Origin: a virus
Reading direction: 5' to 3' (one strand)
Length of the DNA stretch: 64,000 bases
IMG/VR virus record: IMGVR_UViG_3300044730_001016
Span: 1-64,000 of that record
The notes under the pieces are model-generated. The model did no database searches and was not told the origin of the DNA. It was given only the letters and a program-made list of their open reading frames with translations. The translations under genes and the position numbers were made by a program. Below are positions 26,629 through 34,277 of this stretch, piece after piece; position 1 is the stretch's first letter, and each line of letters starts with the position of its first letter.

Positions 26629-27275
26629 CTATTCGGCGTTTTTAACAAATCCGCGTCGGTATTGCCATTCGATACCTTGTCCTGTGGAACCCGAAGGATA
26701 TAGTTTATAGTGCCCTTGGAAATCGCTTCTTCAAGTATCTCCAAGCCCTTCGCACTAAAAGGATAATCATCAATATCAACATTGAACGTAGGTACATCTT
26801 CCGGCCTTAAAAACACCGCCCGAACCAAACCCCTCTTAACCGGCTGGTTTAACTTCATCATTTCCTCCTCCCAATCATACGCAGCAGAAATCTTGTTGCC
26901 CAACTTCGTAAACCTATGCCCCTGGGCAACAGCAAAACGCTCTGGACTTGTAAATAAATTGTACTGGCTCATGCCATCTTCACTCCCAACATACCCAAAG
27001 CCACTATCCCTATTGGTTAATTGCAAAATCCTTGGGCAGCGGAAAAGGTAAAACCGGCAATCATCTTGGTTCAACTCCTCATCATACTCCAACCAATGGT
27101 TCTGGTAATTCGCTGGGTTGATAACCCCATCACGCCGAAACTCCTCCCGCAAAGCAAATTCACGCATAGAATGTAATCGAGAAAGGTAATACTGGTAGGA
27201 AGGTACAGCCTCATCGGTCGATACCCCACCACCCTTATACACAGACAATCTATCTAATATGTCGCTACGCTTCAT
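26625..27275 (-). CDS. ring/tail-tube-associated protein
   Basis: A 216-residue protein joined by 4-nt overlaps to both neighbours. It has mixed alpha/beta content (HSMREFALREEFRRDG, CRFYLFRCPRILQLTN, KRGLVRAVFLRPEDVP). No named domain recognised; place between two other ring-type genes suggests a tail-ring component. Confidence 0.55.
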   Translation of the reverse strand: MKRSDILDRLSVYKGGGVSTDEAVPSYQYYLSRLHSMREFALREEFRRDGVINPANYQNHWLEYDEELNQDDCRFYLFRCPRILQLTNRDSGFGYVGSEDGMSQYNLFTSPERFAVAQGHRFTKLGNKISAAYDWEEEMMKLNQPVKRGLVRAVFLRPEDVPTFNVDIDDYPFSAKGLEILEEAISKGTINYILRVPQDKVSNGNTDADLLKTPNR

Positions 27276-28381
27276 GGATTCTCAATGGTTTCTTGGGTTT
27301 GGGCCTGATACTGGCTTAAATCCCTTTGTTGTAAACTGAATAGGTCGGCAGCTTCGTTCACTAGCCGTACCAAAAACTTCTTGTTGTAGTACAACTCTAA
27401 GTCTGTGGCATCATCATTCACGTCTATCCTTGGTGTGGGAGATACCTGCCCCTCAGTCATGTAGTCAATTCTTATCTTGTTCGGCGCCGGCTCGAAAACC
27501 AAATACCCCTCACTCACTTGAAACTTAGGGAACTCAACAGTAGCATCACTGAAAATACTAATCTTCTGGTCGGAAATACGCTGAACAGCATAGTTGTCAA
27601 ACTCCTTCTTAATCTCCCCACCACTATTGTACGGCCCGAAGCCAGCAACAGGAATCGTTAAATCCTTGTCCTGATACAACGAATACTTACTGTACCCCTC
27701 ATAAGCATACAACCTCTTCAAATAGTAAATTCCATTCGCCGTTAAGTTGCCGGTAACACCAGTAATCGTTACCTTCTCCCCACTCCGTAAATCTGTCCTA
27801 CCCTCAACCTTAATAACTATCGGAGTAGCATTGGTGGCATCTACAATGTTGTTCTTAATGTACTGCCGAACATAAATACACTCAACAGTCAGTAAGTGGT
27901 GGTAATCAAAAATAATCTTGTCCGAGGTAACATTCCCAGTATTGGGAACATACACCCCAGAAAATGTCTGCTGGGAAACGGTAAACTGCTTGGGGGTTAA
28001 TACCTGCTGAATGGTGAAGTTCCCCGAAATACCAAGAACCCCTTGAACATTGTTAATCTGAATAACATCTCCAGCTAGCAAACCATGATCCAACACTGTC
28101 GTAATGGTAGATGTGCCGGGCGCATAGGTTAGAACTGAAATTTGCAGCGGAGATGTATATATCTTTCCATTCCTTATCTCATACTCCTTGTCAACTTTTA
28201 AGAAGTGAGTAAGCTCATCATATACTTGCTGCCGGTCTAAACCATTGTATTTCTTTTCGGCCAAATTGATATAAGCCATTAAAAATAGCCTATTCTTCTT
28301 GGCAGGGCTTAAATAGCCGGAGTAATCCTTGTCAATCTGCAAGTCTAACTCCCTTGATAATTCTAATCCGGTTGTTGGCAT
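27272..28381 (-). CDS. ring/tail connector protein with HGL-GD module
   Basis: A 369-residue protein, first gene of the tail block. Residues about 90-160 contain TTVLDHGLLAGDVIQINNVQG and later QQVLTPKQFTV, an E1_FCCH-like beta module also present in the muzzle-like and head-fibre proteins here. The C-terminus is helical (LELYYNKKFLVRLVNEAADLFSLQQRDLSQYQAQ). Probably a portal-proximal ring or stabilization protein. The -7 box at 28390 would start its mRNA only a few nt upstream of the ATG. Confidence 0.6.
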   Translation of the reverse strand: MPTTGLELSRELDLQIDKDYSGYLSPAKKNRLFLMAYINLAEKKYNGLDRQQVYDELTHFLKVDKEYEIRNGKIYTSPLQISVLTYAPGTSTITTVLDHGLLAGDVIQINNVQGVLGISGNFTIQQVLTPKQFTVSQQTFSGVYVPNTGNVTSDKIIFDYHHLLTVECIYVRQYIKNNIVDATNATPIVIKVEGRTDLRSGEKVTITGVTGNLTANGIYYLKRLYAYEGYSKYSLYQDKDLTIPVAGFGPYNSGGEIKKEFDNYAVQRISDQKISIFSDATVEFPKFQVSEGYLVFEPAPNKIRIDYMTEGQVSPTPRIDVNDDATDLELYYNKKFLVRLVNEAADLFSLQQRDLSQYQAQTQETIENP

Positions 28382-28389
28382 AGTAGAGA

Positions 28390-28397
28390 CAAAGATA
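28390..28397 (-). promoter_or_regulatory. -7 promoter box for the tail operon
   Basis: TATCTTTG on the minus strand, ending 9 nt before the start codon of the 369-aa gene. Transcription would begin about 4 nt upstream of the ATG, implying a nearly leaderless message for the tail operon. Confidence 0.65.
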
Positions 28398-28417
28398 CAA
28401 AAAAAGAATTTGGATAA

Positions 28418-28723
28418 TTACCCAAACATGCTCTCCATATCTTGCAGACTAAGCTTGCCAACAGTGTCCTTTACAAGCTCCCCATTCTCAAATTGCATAG
28501 ACTTTGGTACTCCCATTATACGATACTTACCCTTAATCTCTTCGGCGAGGTCGCTGTCGCACTTGTCAATGTTTATCTTGGCTACATTCCTCCCCTCAGA
28601 ATACTTTTCTAGGGCTGGACCCATAAGCATGCATGGGCCACACCATGTAGCTCCAATAACTAAAAAGGCGGAGGGGTTGGTTAAGAACTCTTCTAGTTCA
28701 GATTTTGTTTCTATGTGCTTCAT
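28418..28723 (-). CDS. thioredoxin-like protein
   Basis: A 101-residue thioredoxin-fold protein with redox motif WCGPC at about residues 27-31 and cis-Pro region GVPKSM near residue 71. Length equals a minimal thioredoxin. It could act as a reductant for ribonucleotide reductase or as a host-factor mimic, as thioredoxin does for T7 DNA polymerase; neither partner is visible here. It lies between accessory genes and the tail operon. Confidence 0.9.
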   Translation of the reverse strand: MKHIETKSELEEFLTNPSAFLVIGATWCGPCMLMGPALEKYSEGRNVAKINIDKCDSDLAEEIKGKYRIMGVPKSMQFENGELVKDTVGKLSLQDMESMFG

Positions 28724-28741
28724 CTTTTCGGCGTTTTTGGG

Positions 28742-28978
28742 CTATCGCAACAACTCATCAATGTTTTGCTCAGAAAGATACTCCCGTATCTGCTCCGCAA
28801 GTAGAACCTCTTGCTCGCTTGCTGTTCTGCCGATAAAGGGGTTATTCCCGTACTTGGTAATATCCCTCAGCTTTTGGCAAAGGTCATGCAGGACCAAGAA
28901 GTATTCCCCACCCTTTAATGCAAAGTTGGCCTCGGTTTCTTCTTCGGGAAGGTTAAATTTTAGAATTAGTTGGCTCAT
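28742..28978 (-). CDS. hypothetical acidic helical protein
   Basis: A 78-residue acidic protein beginning MSQLILKFNLPEEETEANFAL, then helical (EYFLVLHDLCQKLRDITKYG) and a C-terminal amphipathic helix. Similar short ORFs, starting with an xLxFxLPEE motif, occur in other phages but have no assigned role that I know. A TTCGGCG heptamer lies in the 18-nt gap before the thioredoxin gene stop-start region. Confidence 0.6.
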   Translation of the reverse strand: MSQLILKFNLPEEETEANFALKGGEYFLVLHDLCQKLRDITKYGNNPFIGRTASEQEVLLAEQIREYLSEQNIDELLR

Positions 28979-28991
28979 AATATCTCGTTTA

Positions 28992-29015
28992 TTTCGCCTA
29001 TACGATAGTTATGCC
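28992..29015 (-). repeat. attC-half-like motif at cassette end (copy 1)
   Basis: On the minus strand this reads GGCATAAC, 5 nt, then GTATAGGCGAAA, directly over and after the stop codon of the small ORF. It matches the copies at 34015-34037 and 58857-58879 in 18 of 20 compared bases. A mirror GTTATGCC lies at the ORF start (29220-29227 on the plus strand reads GGCATAAC). Confidence 0.55.
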
Positions 29016-29224
29016 TCATTTTCAACAGCCGACAATTCTGACAATTTATAAGTGAAGCTAACCCACTTAATACCTTCTTCAAACGCTCTTTCTGTGCTGT
29101 ACCAAACAACTGCTTCGGCTCTTTCGGGTTGCAAATAAAGTCCGTTGTGTGGCATTTCAATAGCTACTATAATACCAATACCATGTTCTGTTTTGACTTC
29201 CTGTCCGATAAAAAAACAAGGCAT
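29009..29224 (-). CDS. hypothetical protein in a cassette-like unit
   Basis: The frame is open to 29281, but an ATG at 29224 sits inside GTTATGCC and the stop TAA lies inside the mirror motif GGCATAAC, so I use 29224 (71 aa: PCFFIGQEVKTEHGIGIIVAI...). The product has a compact beta start reminiscent of small KOW/SH3-like or YopX-like folds; no family is certain. Start and stop inside an inverted pair of core-like motifs is what integron cassettes look like. The longer start at 29281 cannot be excluded. Confidence 0.55.
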   Translation of the reverse strand: MPCFFIGQEVKTEHGIGIIVAIEMPHNGLYLQPERAEAVVWYSTERAFEEGIKWVSFTYKLSELSAVENEA

Positions 29225-29398
29225 AACAGCAGTTTGGCGCAAGCTGCGAGTGTAGTCTGATAATTTAGTTTCCGTTTCCATATTTTATATTTGTTGTTTT
29301 ATGCTTAATTCTTTGTTTTTGTTCTTCTTTCATAATCATATTTGCATCATTTTTGCGTCATTAAAGGTACAAAATAGGGTTAATGAATGGTTTATTGG

Positions 29399-29725
29399 TC
29401 ATGGCTTTACCCCTTTTCCCATTTGCAACAAATTCCACAAGTCTGTGGGCGTTTGGAGCTTTATGTCCTTACCCCCAAACATTACAGCACCCTCCAGCCA
29501 ATCATCACCAAAGCTAAGCTCCCAAACATAATACCCAATCCAATCACTCTTGTCCCCAGTAAGCTCAGCCAATACCTTTACCATCTGCTCAATTAAAACA
29601 TCATTGTTGTAACCAATCATCTGGCAGTCAGTAAACAACTTGCTTATCTTCCTAGCAAACTTGGTGTCGTGCCGGACTTGCTTCTTTAAAGCTAAAATTG
29701 TCTCTATAAATAAATCCTGTGTCAT
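29399..29725 (-). CDS. hypothetical phage protein
   Basis: A 108-residue protein, helical N-terminus (DLFIETILALKKQVRHDTKFARKI) then a segment IGYYVWELSFGDDW resembling the yxYElxFG pattern of small phage proteins of unknown role. It precedes the cassette-like unit and follows a terminator. No function assigned. Confidence 0.6.
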   Translation of the reverse strand: MTQDLFIETILALKKQVRHDTKFARKISKLFTDCQMIGYNNDVLIEQMVKVLAELTGDKSDWIGYYVWELSFGDDWLEGAVMFGGKDIKLQTPTDLWNLLQMGKGVKP

Positions 29726-29738
29726 TTCCTTTAGGGTT

Positions 29739-29770
29739 AAAAAAAAGGCCCCGGCACTATTGCCGAGGCC
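29739..29770 (-). terminator. intrinsic terminator after the 282-aa gene
   Basis: Stem 29747-29756 / 29761-29770 (10 bp with one G.T pair, 4-nt loop) followed on the minus strand by a run of eight T. It sits 8 nt after the stop codon of the upstream gene. Confidence 0.9.
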
Positions 29771-29777
29771 CTATCTC

Positions 29778-30626
29778 CTACTTCGCCTTTCCTCTTGTTT
29801 TTTTCTCTTCGGCGCTGCTCACCAATCCGCCAATCAATGAATCAAACAAACGCTTGTTCTCATCAAAGAATGCCAAAATAGTGTCAACATCCTTGCCTAC
29901 ATAAGTCTCCCCATGATAATAGTTGCCCTCACGATAATCCAATGGCTCCTGGTCAGACTGAGACATAATCATCGCCTTCTTAATGGCAATAACCCTCGCA
30001 GTGTAAGCATCACCCAAAGAAGCTGTCTCTACAAACTTGCTGATGTAACGCTTCGCATTCTCCTCACCATACAACTTTCCACCATCCCCGGCCATCTCAA
30101 CTAGCATATCATCATCACTCATTTCCCTTGGGTCAACCTCAAAGTACCAACATACCTCGCGCTTTTCATCCTCAGTCAAAACAACAAAGGAAGCTAATAT
30201 CGTGGCCTTAGTCTTAGTGTCAGTTGCCTTCCGGCTAACATACAGCGAGGGAATCTCTAAGATAAACCTCGGAGAATACTTCTTCTTCAACCCTCCAACC
30301 AATATGTCAGCATCACACTGAACCAACGGGTCTTGGGCTAAAGCCTTGAAAAAGGATAACGCCTCCTTGTTTTCCAATACCTCACTGAAATCCTCAAATT
30401 GATAAGGCAACTGAGAACCCGCTAAAATTGGCTGGTTCCGGTCTAACGTGGCACGAAACAAAGAGTTCAAAATGCCAGGGTCAGTAGTCTCGGTCTTTGT
30501 CTCCGTTACCGTTCCCCTGCCCAATAAATAAACAAACATTCGCTTGTCCTCAGAGTAATACACCCCAGGATAATGCTGGCCTCCATTTGGATTGGCCGTT
30601 TTGAAAATAACAGCTGGCTGTTTCAT
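29778..30626 (-). CDS. hypothetical protein of a single-gene transcription unit
   Basis: A 282-residue mixed alpha/beta protein with no membrane segment or catalytic motif I recognise; it ends KKTRGKAK. It has its own promoter box at 30658-30665 and its own strong terminator, so it is expressed independently. Such a monocistronic unit in a phage often marks an abundant protein, for example a DNA-binding or recombination factor, but the sequence does not tell. Residues EVCWYFEVDPREMSDDDM stand out as conserved-looking. Confidence 0.65.
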   Translation of the reverse strand: MKQPAVIFKTANPNGGQHYPGVYYSEDKRMFVYLLGRGTVTETKTETTDPGILNSLFRATLDRNQPILAGSQLPYQFEDFSEVLENKEALSFFKALAQDPLVQCDADILVGGLKKKYSPRFILEIPSLYVSRKATDTKTKATILASFVVLTEDEKREVCWYFEVDPREMSDDDMLVEMAGDGGKLYGEENAKRYISKFVETASLGDAYTARVIAIKKAMIMSQSDQEPLDYREGNYYHGETYVGKDVDTILAFFDENKRLFDSLIGGLVSSAEEKKTRGKAK

Positions 30627-30657
30627 TAAATCTCGTTTTAGTTAAAAAATTCTAGTG

Positions 30658-30665
30658 CAAATATA
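30658..30665 (-). promoter_or_regulatory. -7 promoter box TATATTTG
   Basis: Minus-strand TATATTTG, 32 nt upstream of the ATG at 30626. With the terminator at 29739-29770 it defines a single-gene transcription unit. Confidence 0.6.
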
Positions 30666-30691
30666 CAAGTAAATTCACAATTACAAATAAT

Positions 30692-31381
30692 CTAAAAATC
30701 AAATGATTGTTGTACTGAATCATAATTCGTTCTTTGATTTGACCATATTGCTTCCGTTGTTTTATACATTGCACCTTGCATATCAATCATTGGTTTAAAT
30801 GGTAGCCAAGTTGCTTTTGTGTTTTCGCATACTATCACTTGTCCGTTTCTGCTTTTACACCAATTACCCAAGCTATCAAAATCAATATGCTTTGTGCTTT
30901 TTACATACCATTCGCCACCTACTTGATATGGTGGGTCAATAAACCAAGTTGCATCTTCGTTTTCAAGTTCTTCATAGCTTCCAAGCTGCACCTTCCAATG
31001 TTTTATCTTTTCAATATCATTAGCAATTCTTGTTTTTGCTTCACCCCAAGTATTGTAGTCTTTTGCAGTTTTCTTAGGTGATGCTGAACCACCATTTATA
31101 CAAAATCCTATTAGCCATTTTTCAACTTGTGTAATATCAAAATCATCTACATTTTGCCCTGTAACAATATCGGGTAAGTTTAAAATATCTGCTTTTGTAG
31201 CTTTGATTAAGTATTCCCATATTGATACAATCACAGGGTATTTATCTACGAGCAAAACATCATTCTGCCAATATTTCAAACTATACCTTGCACTTCCAGC
31301 AAAAGGTTCAATTATCCTTTTGTGTTTCGGCGGTGGATAGTAATCCACTATTTTTGATTTGCTTCCGTAATAACTAAACAT
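30692..31381 (-). CDS. D12-class DNA adenine-N6 methyltransferase
   Basis: A 229-residue protein with family motifs in D12 order: FSYYGSKSK at the N-terminus (FxGxK-like), EPFAGSARYSL (motif I, SAM binding) near residue 22, and FIDPPYQVG near residue 140 (motif IV, catalytic DPPY). It is shorter than Dam (about 278 aa). It would methylate adenine N6 in a short target, protecting phage DNA or marking it for regulation. It overlaps the upstream gene by 1 nt (TAATG). AT-rich composition differs from the neighbouring structural genes and suggests recent acquisition. Confidence 0.9.
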   Translation of the reverse strand: MFSYYGSKSKIVDYYPPPKHKRIIEPFAGSARYSLKYWQNDVLLVDKYPVIVSIWEYLIKATKADILNLPDIVTGQNVDDFDITQVEKWLIGFCINGGSASPKKTAKDYNTWGEAKTRIANDIEKIKHWKVQLGSYEELENEDATWFIDPPYQVGGEWYVKSTKHIDFDSLGNWCKSRNGQVIVCENTKATWLPFKPMIDMQGAMYKTTEAIWSNQRTNYDSVQQSFDF

Positions 31382-32754
31382 TACAAATAATCCTCTATTT
31401 TATACTTGCACTCAAAACCTATCTCAGCAAAATATCCTTCGGCGATCCGCTCTATCTCCCCAGCATCCCCCGCCCGGTAAATAATGCTGTCATGCTTCGT
31501 GAAACACAAATACCCCAGCACCTTAATGCGGCGGAGCAACCCATCAACAAATATCTTGCTCTCCTCCCTCTGCAACATCACCGCAAACATATTATCCCCA
31601 TGCTCCAACTTATACCCATCTACCCACGCCATTACCGAAGGGAATACCTCTCGCATACGCTTCAAATAAACACTCCTGTTGCCCCTTGCACTAAACAACA
31701 TTTCAAAGGAAACGATTTTAGCCTCTTTCCTTGATTTTAAGCCTAGCAACTGCTGAACTGACTCGTAGAACGTGCCATCTACCGAAATGCTCTTAAACAG
31801 CTCGGAATCGGCTGTGTTGAGGTCGGGCATTACTCTTGACATTAACGCTATCTGGGAATTTACAATGTCTAAGGTTTTTAAGTTGTTCGCCTTGCATATC
31901 TCAGCCATAAACTCGTTTGGTAAGTTGGTGAAGTTCGTGTCTAGCCTTTGGTTGGTAGTGTTTCGGGCCGCTCGCAAATTCCCAGATTCTATCTTATTCA
32001 ACGCATCACTATCCGACAACTCCACCGCAGAACGCTTGAACCTCAAATACTCCCCCTCAGTCATTATGTAACACGCAGACTTATCCTGTATGAGTAACCG
32101 ATTGTGAAGGTTTGCCCTACCCATTGCCACCTCTTTACTCGCCCTATATGAGAAATTTGTGCGAATATCAACTATCTCAACTACATTTTCCCTTATCTCA
32201 GTACCTACTTTGCAGTTGGTAAGGCTTACATTTTCCTTTCGGCGCTTCGCAATCGCCCGAAGCTCATTCATTGGCATAACTAAACTCTTAAAATCCCCCT
32301 CAAACCACTCTTGAAACACTTGTGTTTGCAAGGCTTCTGATGATTTAGTAGAAGAATATGATACCGCGACCACTTTATCCCTAGAATATCTCTCCTTAAA
32401 TACCAACTTATACCTATAACACCTCCCACTCTTATTAAGTGTCATAACCTTAAAGTAGTCGCAAGTGATTATCCCTAACTTTTCTAAATGTGTGATTATC
32501 CTTTTGTAAGTGCCTGCCCCTAACACCCTCTTTAAGTAGTTGAACGCTAACGCCACCTCCCTGTAAATATCCCCTTCCTTCTTTGCCTTGGAGATGAGTA
32601 TCATTAAGAATTTGTAAATGTTATCCTTGTCGCAGCGCTTAATGTCTAAGGCTTCTACTTTGAGTTTAATGTCCTTGGGTAGGTAGATTGTTCTTTGTAC
32701 CTTTTTTCGGCTCTTCGGCGGGGTTGGGGTTTTCGGCGGATAAACATTATTCAT
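31381..32754 (-). CDS. replication-like protein with polymerase-type palm motifs
   Basis: The frame opens at 32808, but the promoter box at 32779-32786 lies inside that extension, so I start at the ATG at 32754 (457 aa, MNNVYPPKTP). The N-terminal third has a ribbon-helix or winged-helix look (VQRTIYLPKDIKLKVEAL; AGTYKRIITHLEKLGIITCDY). The C-terminal part has NFTNLPNEF, then TLDIVNSQIALMSRVMPD, and later FAVMLQREESKIFVDGLL and FTKHDSIIY. That order recalls plasmid or phage replication proteins with a minimal family A-like palm (D, QxxE, HD). Function as primase, polymerase or initiator is inference. Confidence 0.6.
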   Translation of the reverse strand: MNNVYPPKTPTPPKSRKKVQRTIYLPKDIKLKVEALDIKRCDKDNIYKFLMILISKAKKEGDIYREVALAFNYLKRVLGAGTYKRIITHLEKLGIITCDYFKVMTLNKSGRCYRYKLVFKERYSRDKVVAVSYSSTKSSEALQTQVFQEWFEGDFKSLVMPMNELRAIAKRRKENVSLTNCKVGTEIRENVVEIVDIRTNFSYRASKEVAMGRANLHNRLLIQDKSACYIMTEGEYLRFKRSAVELSDSDALNKIESGNLRAARNTTNQRLDTNFTNLPNEFMAEICKANNLKTLDIVNSQIALMSRVMPDLNTADSELFKSISVDGTFYESVQQLLGLKSRKEAKIVSFEMLFSARGNRSVYLKRMREVFPSVMAWVDGYKLEHGDNMFAVMLQREESKIFVDGLLRRIKVLGYLCFTKHDSIIYRAGDAGEIERIAEGYFAEIGFECKYKIEDYL

Positions 32755-32778
32755 AAGAAATTTATTTGTGTTCCGCCA

Positions 32779-32786
32779 CAAAGATA
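32779..32786 (-). promoter_or_regulatory. -7 promoter box for the replication-like gene
   Basis: TATCTTTG on the minus strand; expected start near 32774, 20 nt before ATG 32754. A second box, TACATTTG, lies at 32864-32871. Both exclude the longer ORF start at 32808 for the proximal promoter. Confidence 0.6.
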
Positions 32787-32880
32787 AGAAAAAAAAACAA
32801 CCCACCAAACCCTATTAGTTGGAACACAAAGGTTATGAAAAAATGCTCAGGTGGGTTGCGGTACAAATGTACTCTTTTCT

Positions 32881-33621
32881 TTAGAATATCCCTCTATGTT
32901 CTGCCACTCTCTTCAAAATAATTTCGTAATACTTCTCCTCCTTCTCCATTACAATAAATTGGCGGTTGGTATTAAAACACGCTATCGCAGTCGTTCCGCT
33001 CCCTGCTGTGTTATCCAAAACTAAATCACCCTCATTGGTGTAGGTTTTGATTAAATACTCAAATAGTTCAGTTGGTTTTTGCGTTGGGTGCATACCTCTA
33101 TCGCATTTGAAAAATTGAACTGAACTCGGAACTCTTAAATCAGAAATGCTATCTGCTTTTTTTTCTTCCATTACCCTGTAATTCTCGCTTTTTGGCTTCC
33201 AATGGAATTTTTGTTTTGCCCTTGCCAATCCACTCCCTTTGCGTTCTTCCATTTGCTTATTGTAAGTCCATTTGCCATTACTAAATATTAAAACGCTTTC
33301 GTGTTCTTTCATTGGCTCTCTTACTGTATTTGCAAAATTACTTCCTCTATCTTTGTTCCAAATCCACTCGTGTCTAAACATTTCAAAATTTGACGAAACA
33401 AGTTTTGAAGTAAATGGCTGTCCTGCTGTTAGTGCTATTACTCCATTTGGCTCTATAATCCTTTTATATTGCTTCCAAAGTTCAGTTAAATCAATTTCAC
33501 AATCCCACTTATTACTTGTCATTCCATAAGGTAAATCACAAAGTATCATATCAATACTTCCGTTTGGTATGTCCTTCATAAGTTCTAAGCAATCTCCTAA
33601 TAGTATTTCTTGCTTGCTCAT
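32881..33621 (-). CDS. N4/N6-type DNA methyltransferase
   Basis: A 246-residue beta-class methyltransferase: GDCLELMKDIPNGSIDMILCDLPYGM at the N-terminus (motif IV as LPYG), then NTAGSGTTAIACFNTNRQFIVMEKEEKYYE near the C-terminus (motif I with GSGTT). This order is typical of N6-adenine or N4-cytosine methyltransferases. The canonical DPPY is DLPY here. No restriction partner is nearby, so it is an orphan methyltransferase. Its first codon overlaps the stop of a 33-codon remnant that resembles the start of a second methyltransferase. Confidence 0.92.
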   Translation of the reverse strand: MSKQEILLGDCLELMKDIPNGSIDMILCDLPYGMTSNKWDCEIDLTELWKQYKRIIEPNGVIALTAGQPFTSKLVSSNFEMFRHEWIWNKDRGSNFANTVREPMKEHESVLIFSNGKWTYNKQMEERKGSGLARAKQKFHWKPKSENYRVMEEKKADSISDLRVPSSVQFFKCDRGMHPTQKPTELFEYLIKTYTNEGDLVLDNTAGSGTTAIACFNTNRQFIVMEKEEKYYEIILKRVAEHRGIF

Positions 33622-33722
33622 TAGAAATTAAATTTGAGTTGAGTAGGTATAGCGTCAAAATGATTGTCTGGGTACTCCCTTAATAGGTCAATGTTATTGC
33701 CACAAATTACGTTTTGATCCAT
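33621..33722 (-). pseudogene. truncated N-terminus of a second DNA methyltransferase
   Basis: A 33-codon ORF with a typical beta-class methyltransferase start (VICGNNIDLLREYPDN then HFDAIPT), which normally continues into DPPYG, but here runs into QLKFNF and stop. The TAATG junction overlaps the start of the intact methyltransferase. The simplest reading is a deletion that removed the body of an adjacent paralogue, possibly by recombination between the two similar starts. It may still be translated. Confidence 0.6.
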
Positions 33723-33741
33723 AGTGTTGCGTTGAAAAAAT

Positions 33742-33775
33742 CCCCCCACCTCAAAATCAAAAAAAAGGTGGGGGG
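33742..33775 (-). terminator. strong hairpin terminator in a leader
   Basis: Perfect 10-bp stem CCCCCCACCT (33742-33751) / AGGTGGGGGG (33766-33775), followed on the minus strand by ATTTTTTC. It lies between the promoter box at 33838 and the methyltransferase genes, so it can act as an attenuator. Confidence 0.8.
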
Positions 33776-33785
33776 AGGGATAACC

Positions 33786-33834
33786 AAAAAGCCAGCTTAA
33801 ATTATGAAAGGTAAAAGAACGCGGATAAGCTGGC
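33786..33834 (-). ncRNA. candidate short RNA hairpin between promoter and terminator
   Basis: A promoter box (TATATTTG, 33838-33845) predicts transcription starting near 33834. The transcript begins with GCCAGCTT (33827-33834), has a 28-nt loop, then AAGCTGGC (33791-33798) and TTTTT. The whole RNA would be a single hairpin of about 49 nt. A second terminator follows 15 nt later. Confidence 0.45.
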
Positions 33835-33837
33835 AGT

Positions 33838-33845
33838 CAAATATA
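33838..33845 (-). promoter_or_regulatory. -7 promoter box TATATTTG
   Basis: Minus-strand TATATTTG upstream of a hairpin RNA and the methyltransferase genes; expected start near 33834. Confidence 0.55.
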
Positions 33846-33904
33846 CCTAACTTTTCCGATTTACCAAAACCGCCGAAGGAATTAATGGCGAGATACTTAA
33901 TACA

Positions 33905-33925
33905 AAAAGCCCCAAGGCTGGGGCT
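33905..33925 (-). terminator. intrinsic terminator
   Basis: Stem AGCCCCA (33908-33914) / TGGGGCT (33919-33925), 4-nt loop, followed on the minus strand by TTTTTG. It ends the small-gene unit coming from 34.8 kb. A plus-strand ORF through this area is not credible. Confidence 0.85.
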
Positions 33926-34014
33926 AATTGTTTGGGTTCTAAACGGAAACGAAATTCGTACCCTATCGGTAGTTGGATGCTTGGTTTCTAATGCAGCCGC
34001 ACCCTATCGGGGGT

Positions 34015-34037
34015 TGTTTCGCCTATACATTAGTTAG
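34015..34037 (-). repeat. attC-half-like motif (copy 2)
   Basis: These 23 bases are an exact reverse complement of 58857-58879. On the minus strand they read CTAAC, 5 nt, then GTATAGGCGAAACA, starting 9 nt after the stop of the 69-aa ORF. Copy 1 is at 28992-29015. Confidence 0.75.
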
Positions 34038-34177
34038 CGGTAAGTTTAAGGGACATTTTGTCCTTTATTTTGTCCTTTATAAAATCTACGGTAGTCTTTG
34101 TAAAAATCTATTCCGCAAACAACCCAACAAAAAAACTCGGTTATGTAATAGCGAATAGGAACAAACCTACCGCTAAC
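34033..34177. repeat. 145-bp unit with 15-bp inverted ends
   Basis: 34033-34047 (GTTAGCGGTAAGTTT) and 34163-34177 (AAACCTACCGCTAAC) are inverted repeats matching in 14 of 15 positions. The unit covers the C-terminal half of the 69-aa ORF, implying that this half arrived by insertion. The end motifs look like the complementary core boxes of a small cassette. Confidence 0.6.
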
Positions 34178-34255
34178 ATCGGTTTGTTGCAAGGCGGGTT
34201 TTTGTGCTTCTTTTGCCATTTTAGCGAAGTGTTTCCAATCTCTTTCGTCTGCCAT
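34046..34255 (-). CDS. small chimeric protein (MADERDW-type N-terminus)
   Basis: A 69-residue ORF. The first 25 residues (MADERDWKHFAKMAKEAQ) look like a small phage protein family found in Bacteroidota phages. From about residue 27 (VSGRFVPIRYY) the sequence lies within the 145-bp inverted-repeat unit and has a different character, with a hydrophobic stretch ITEFFCWVVCGIDFY. Probably a fusion created by insertion; the original C-terminus may be lost. Confidence 0.5.
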   Translation of the reverse strand: MADERDWKHFAKMAKEAQKPALQQTDVSGRFVPIRYYITEFFCWVVCGIDFYKDYRRFYKGQNKGQNVP

Positions 34256-34277
34256 TTTGTTTCAGTTTAATTTCGTG

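Noticed and set aside
33804-34037. Plus-strand ORF of 77 codons.
   Set aside because: It runs through a minus-strand terminator hairpin and a candidate RNA, opposite to neighbouring genes, with no start context.
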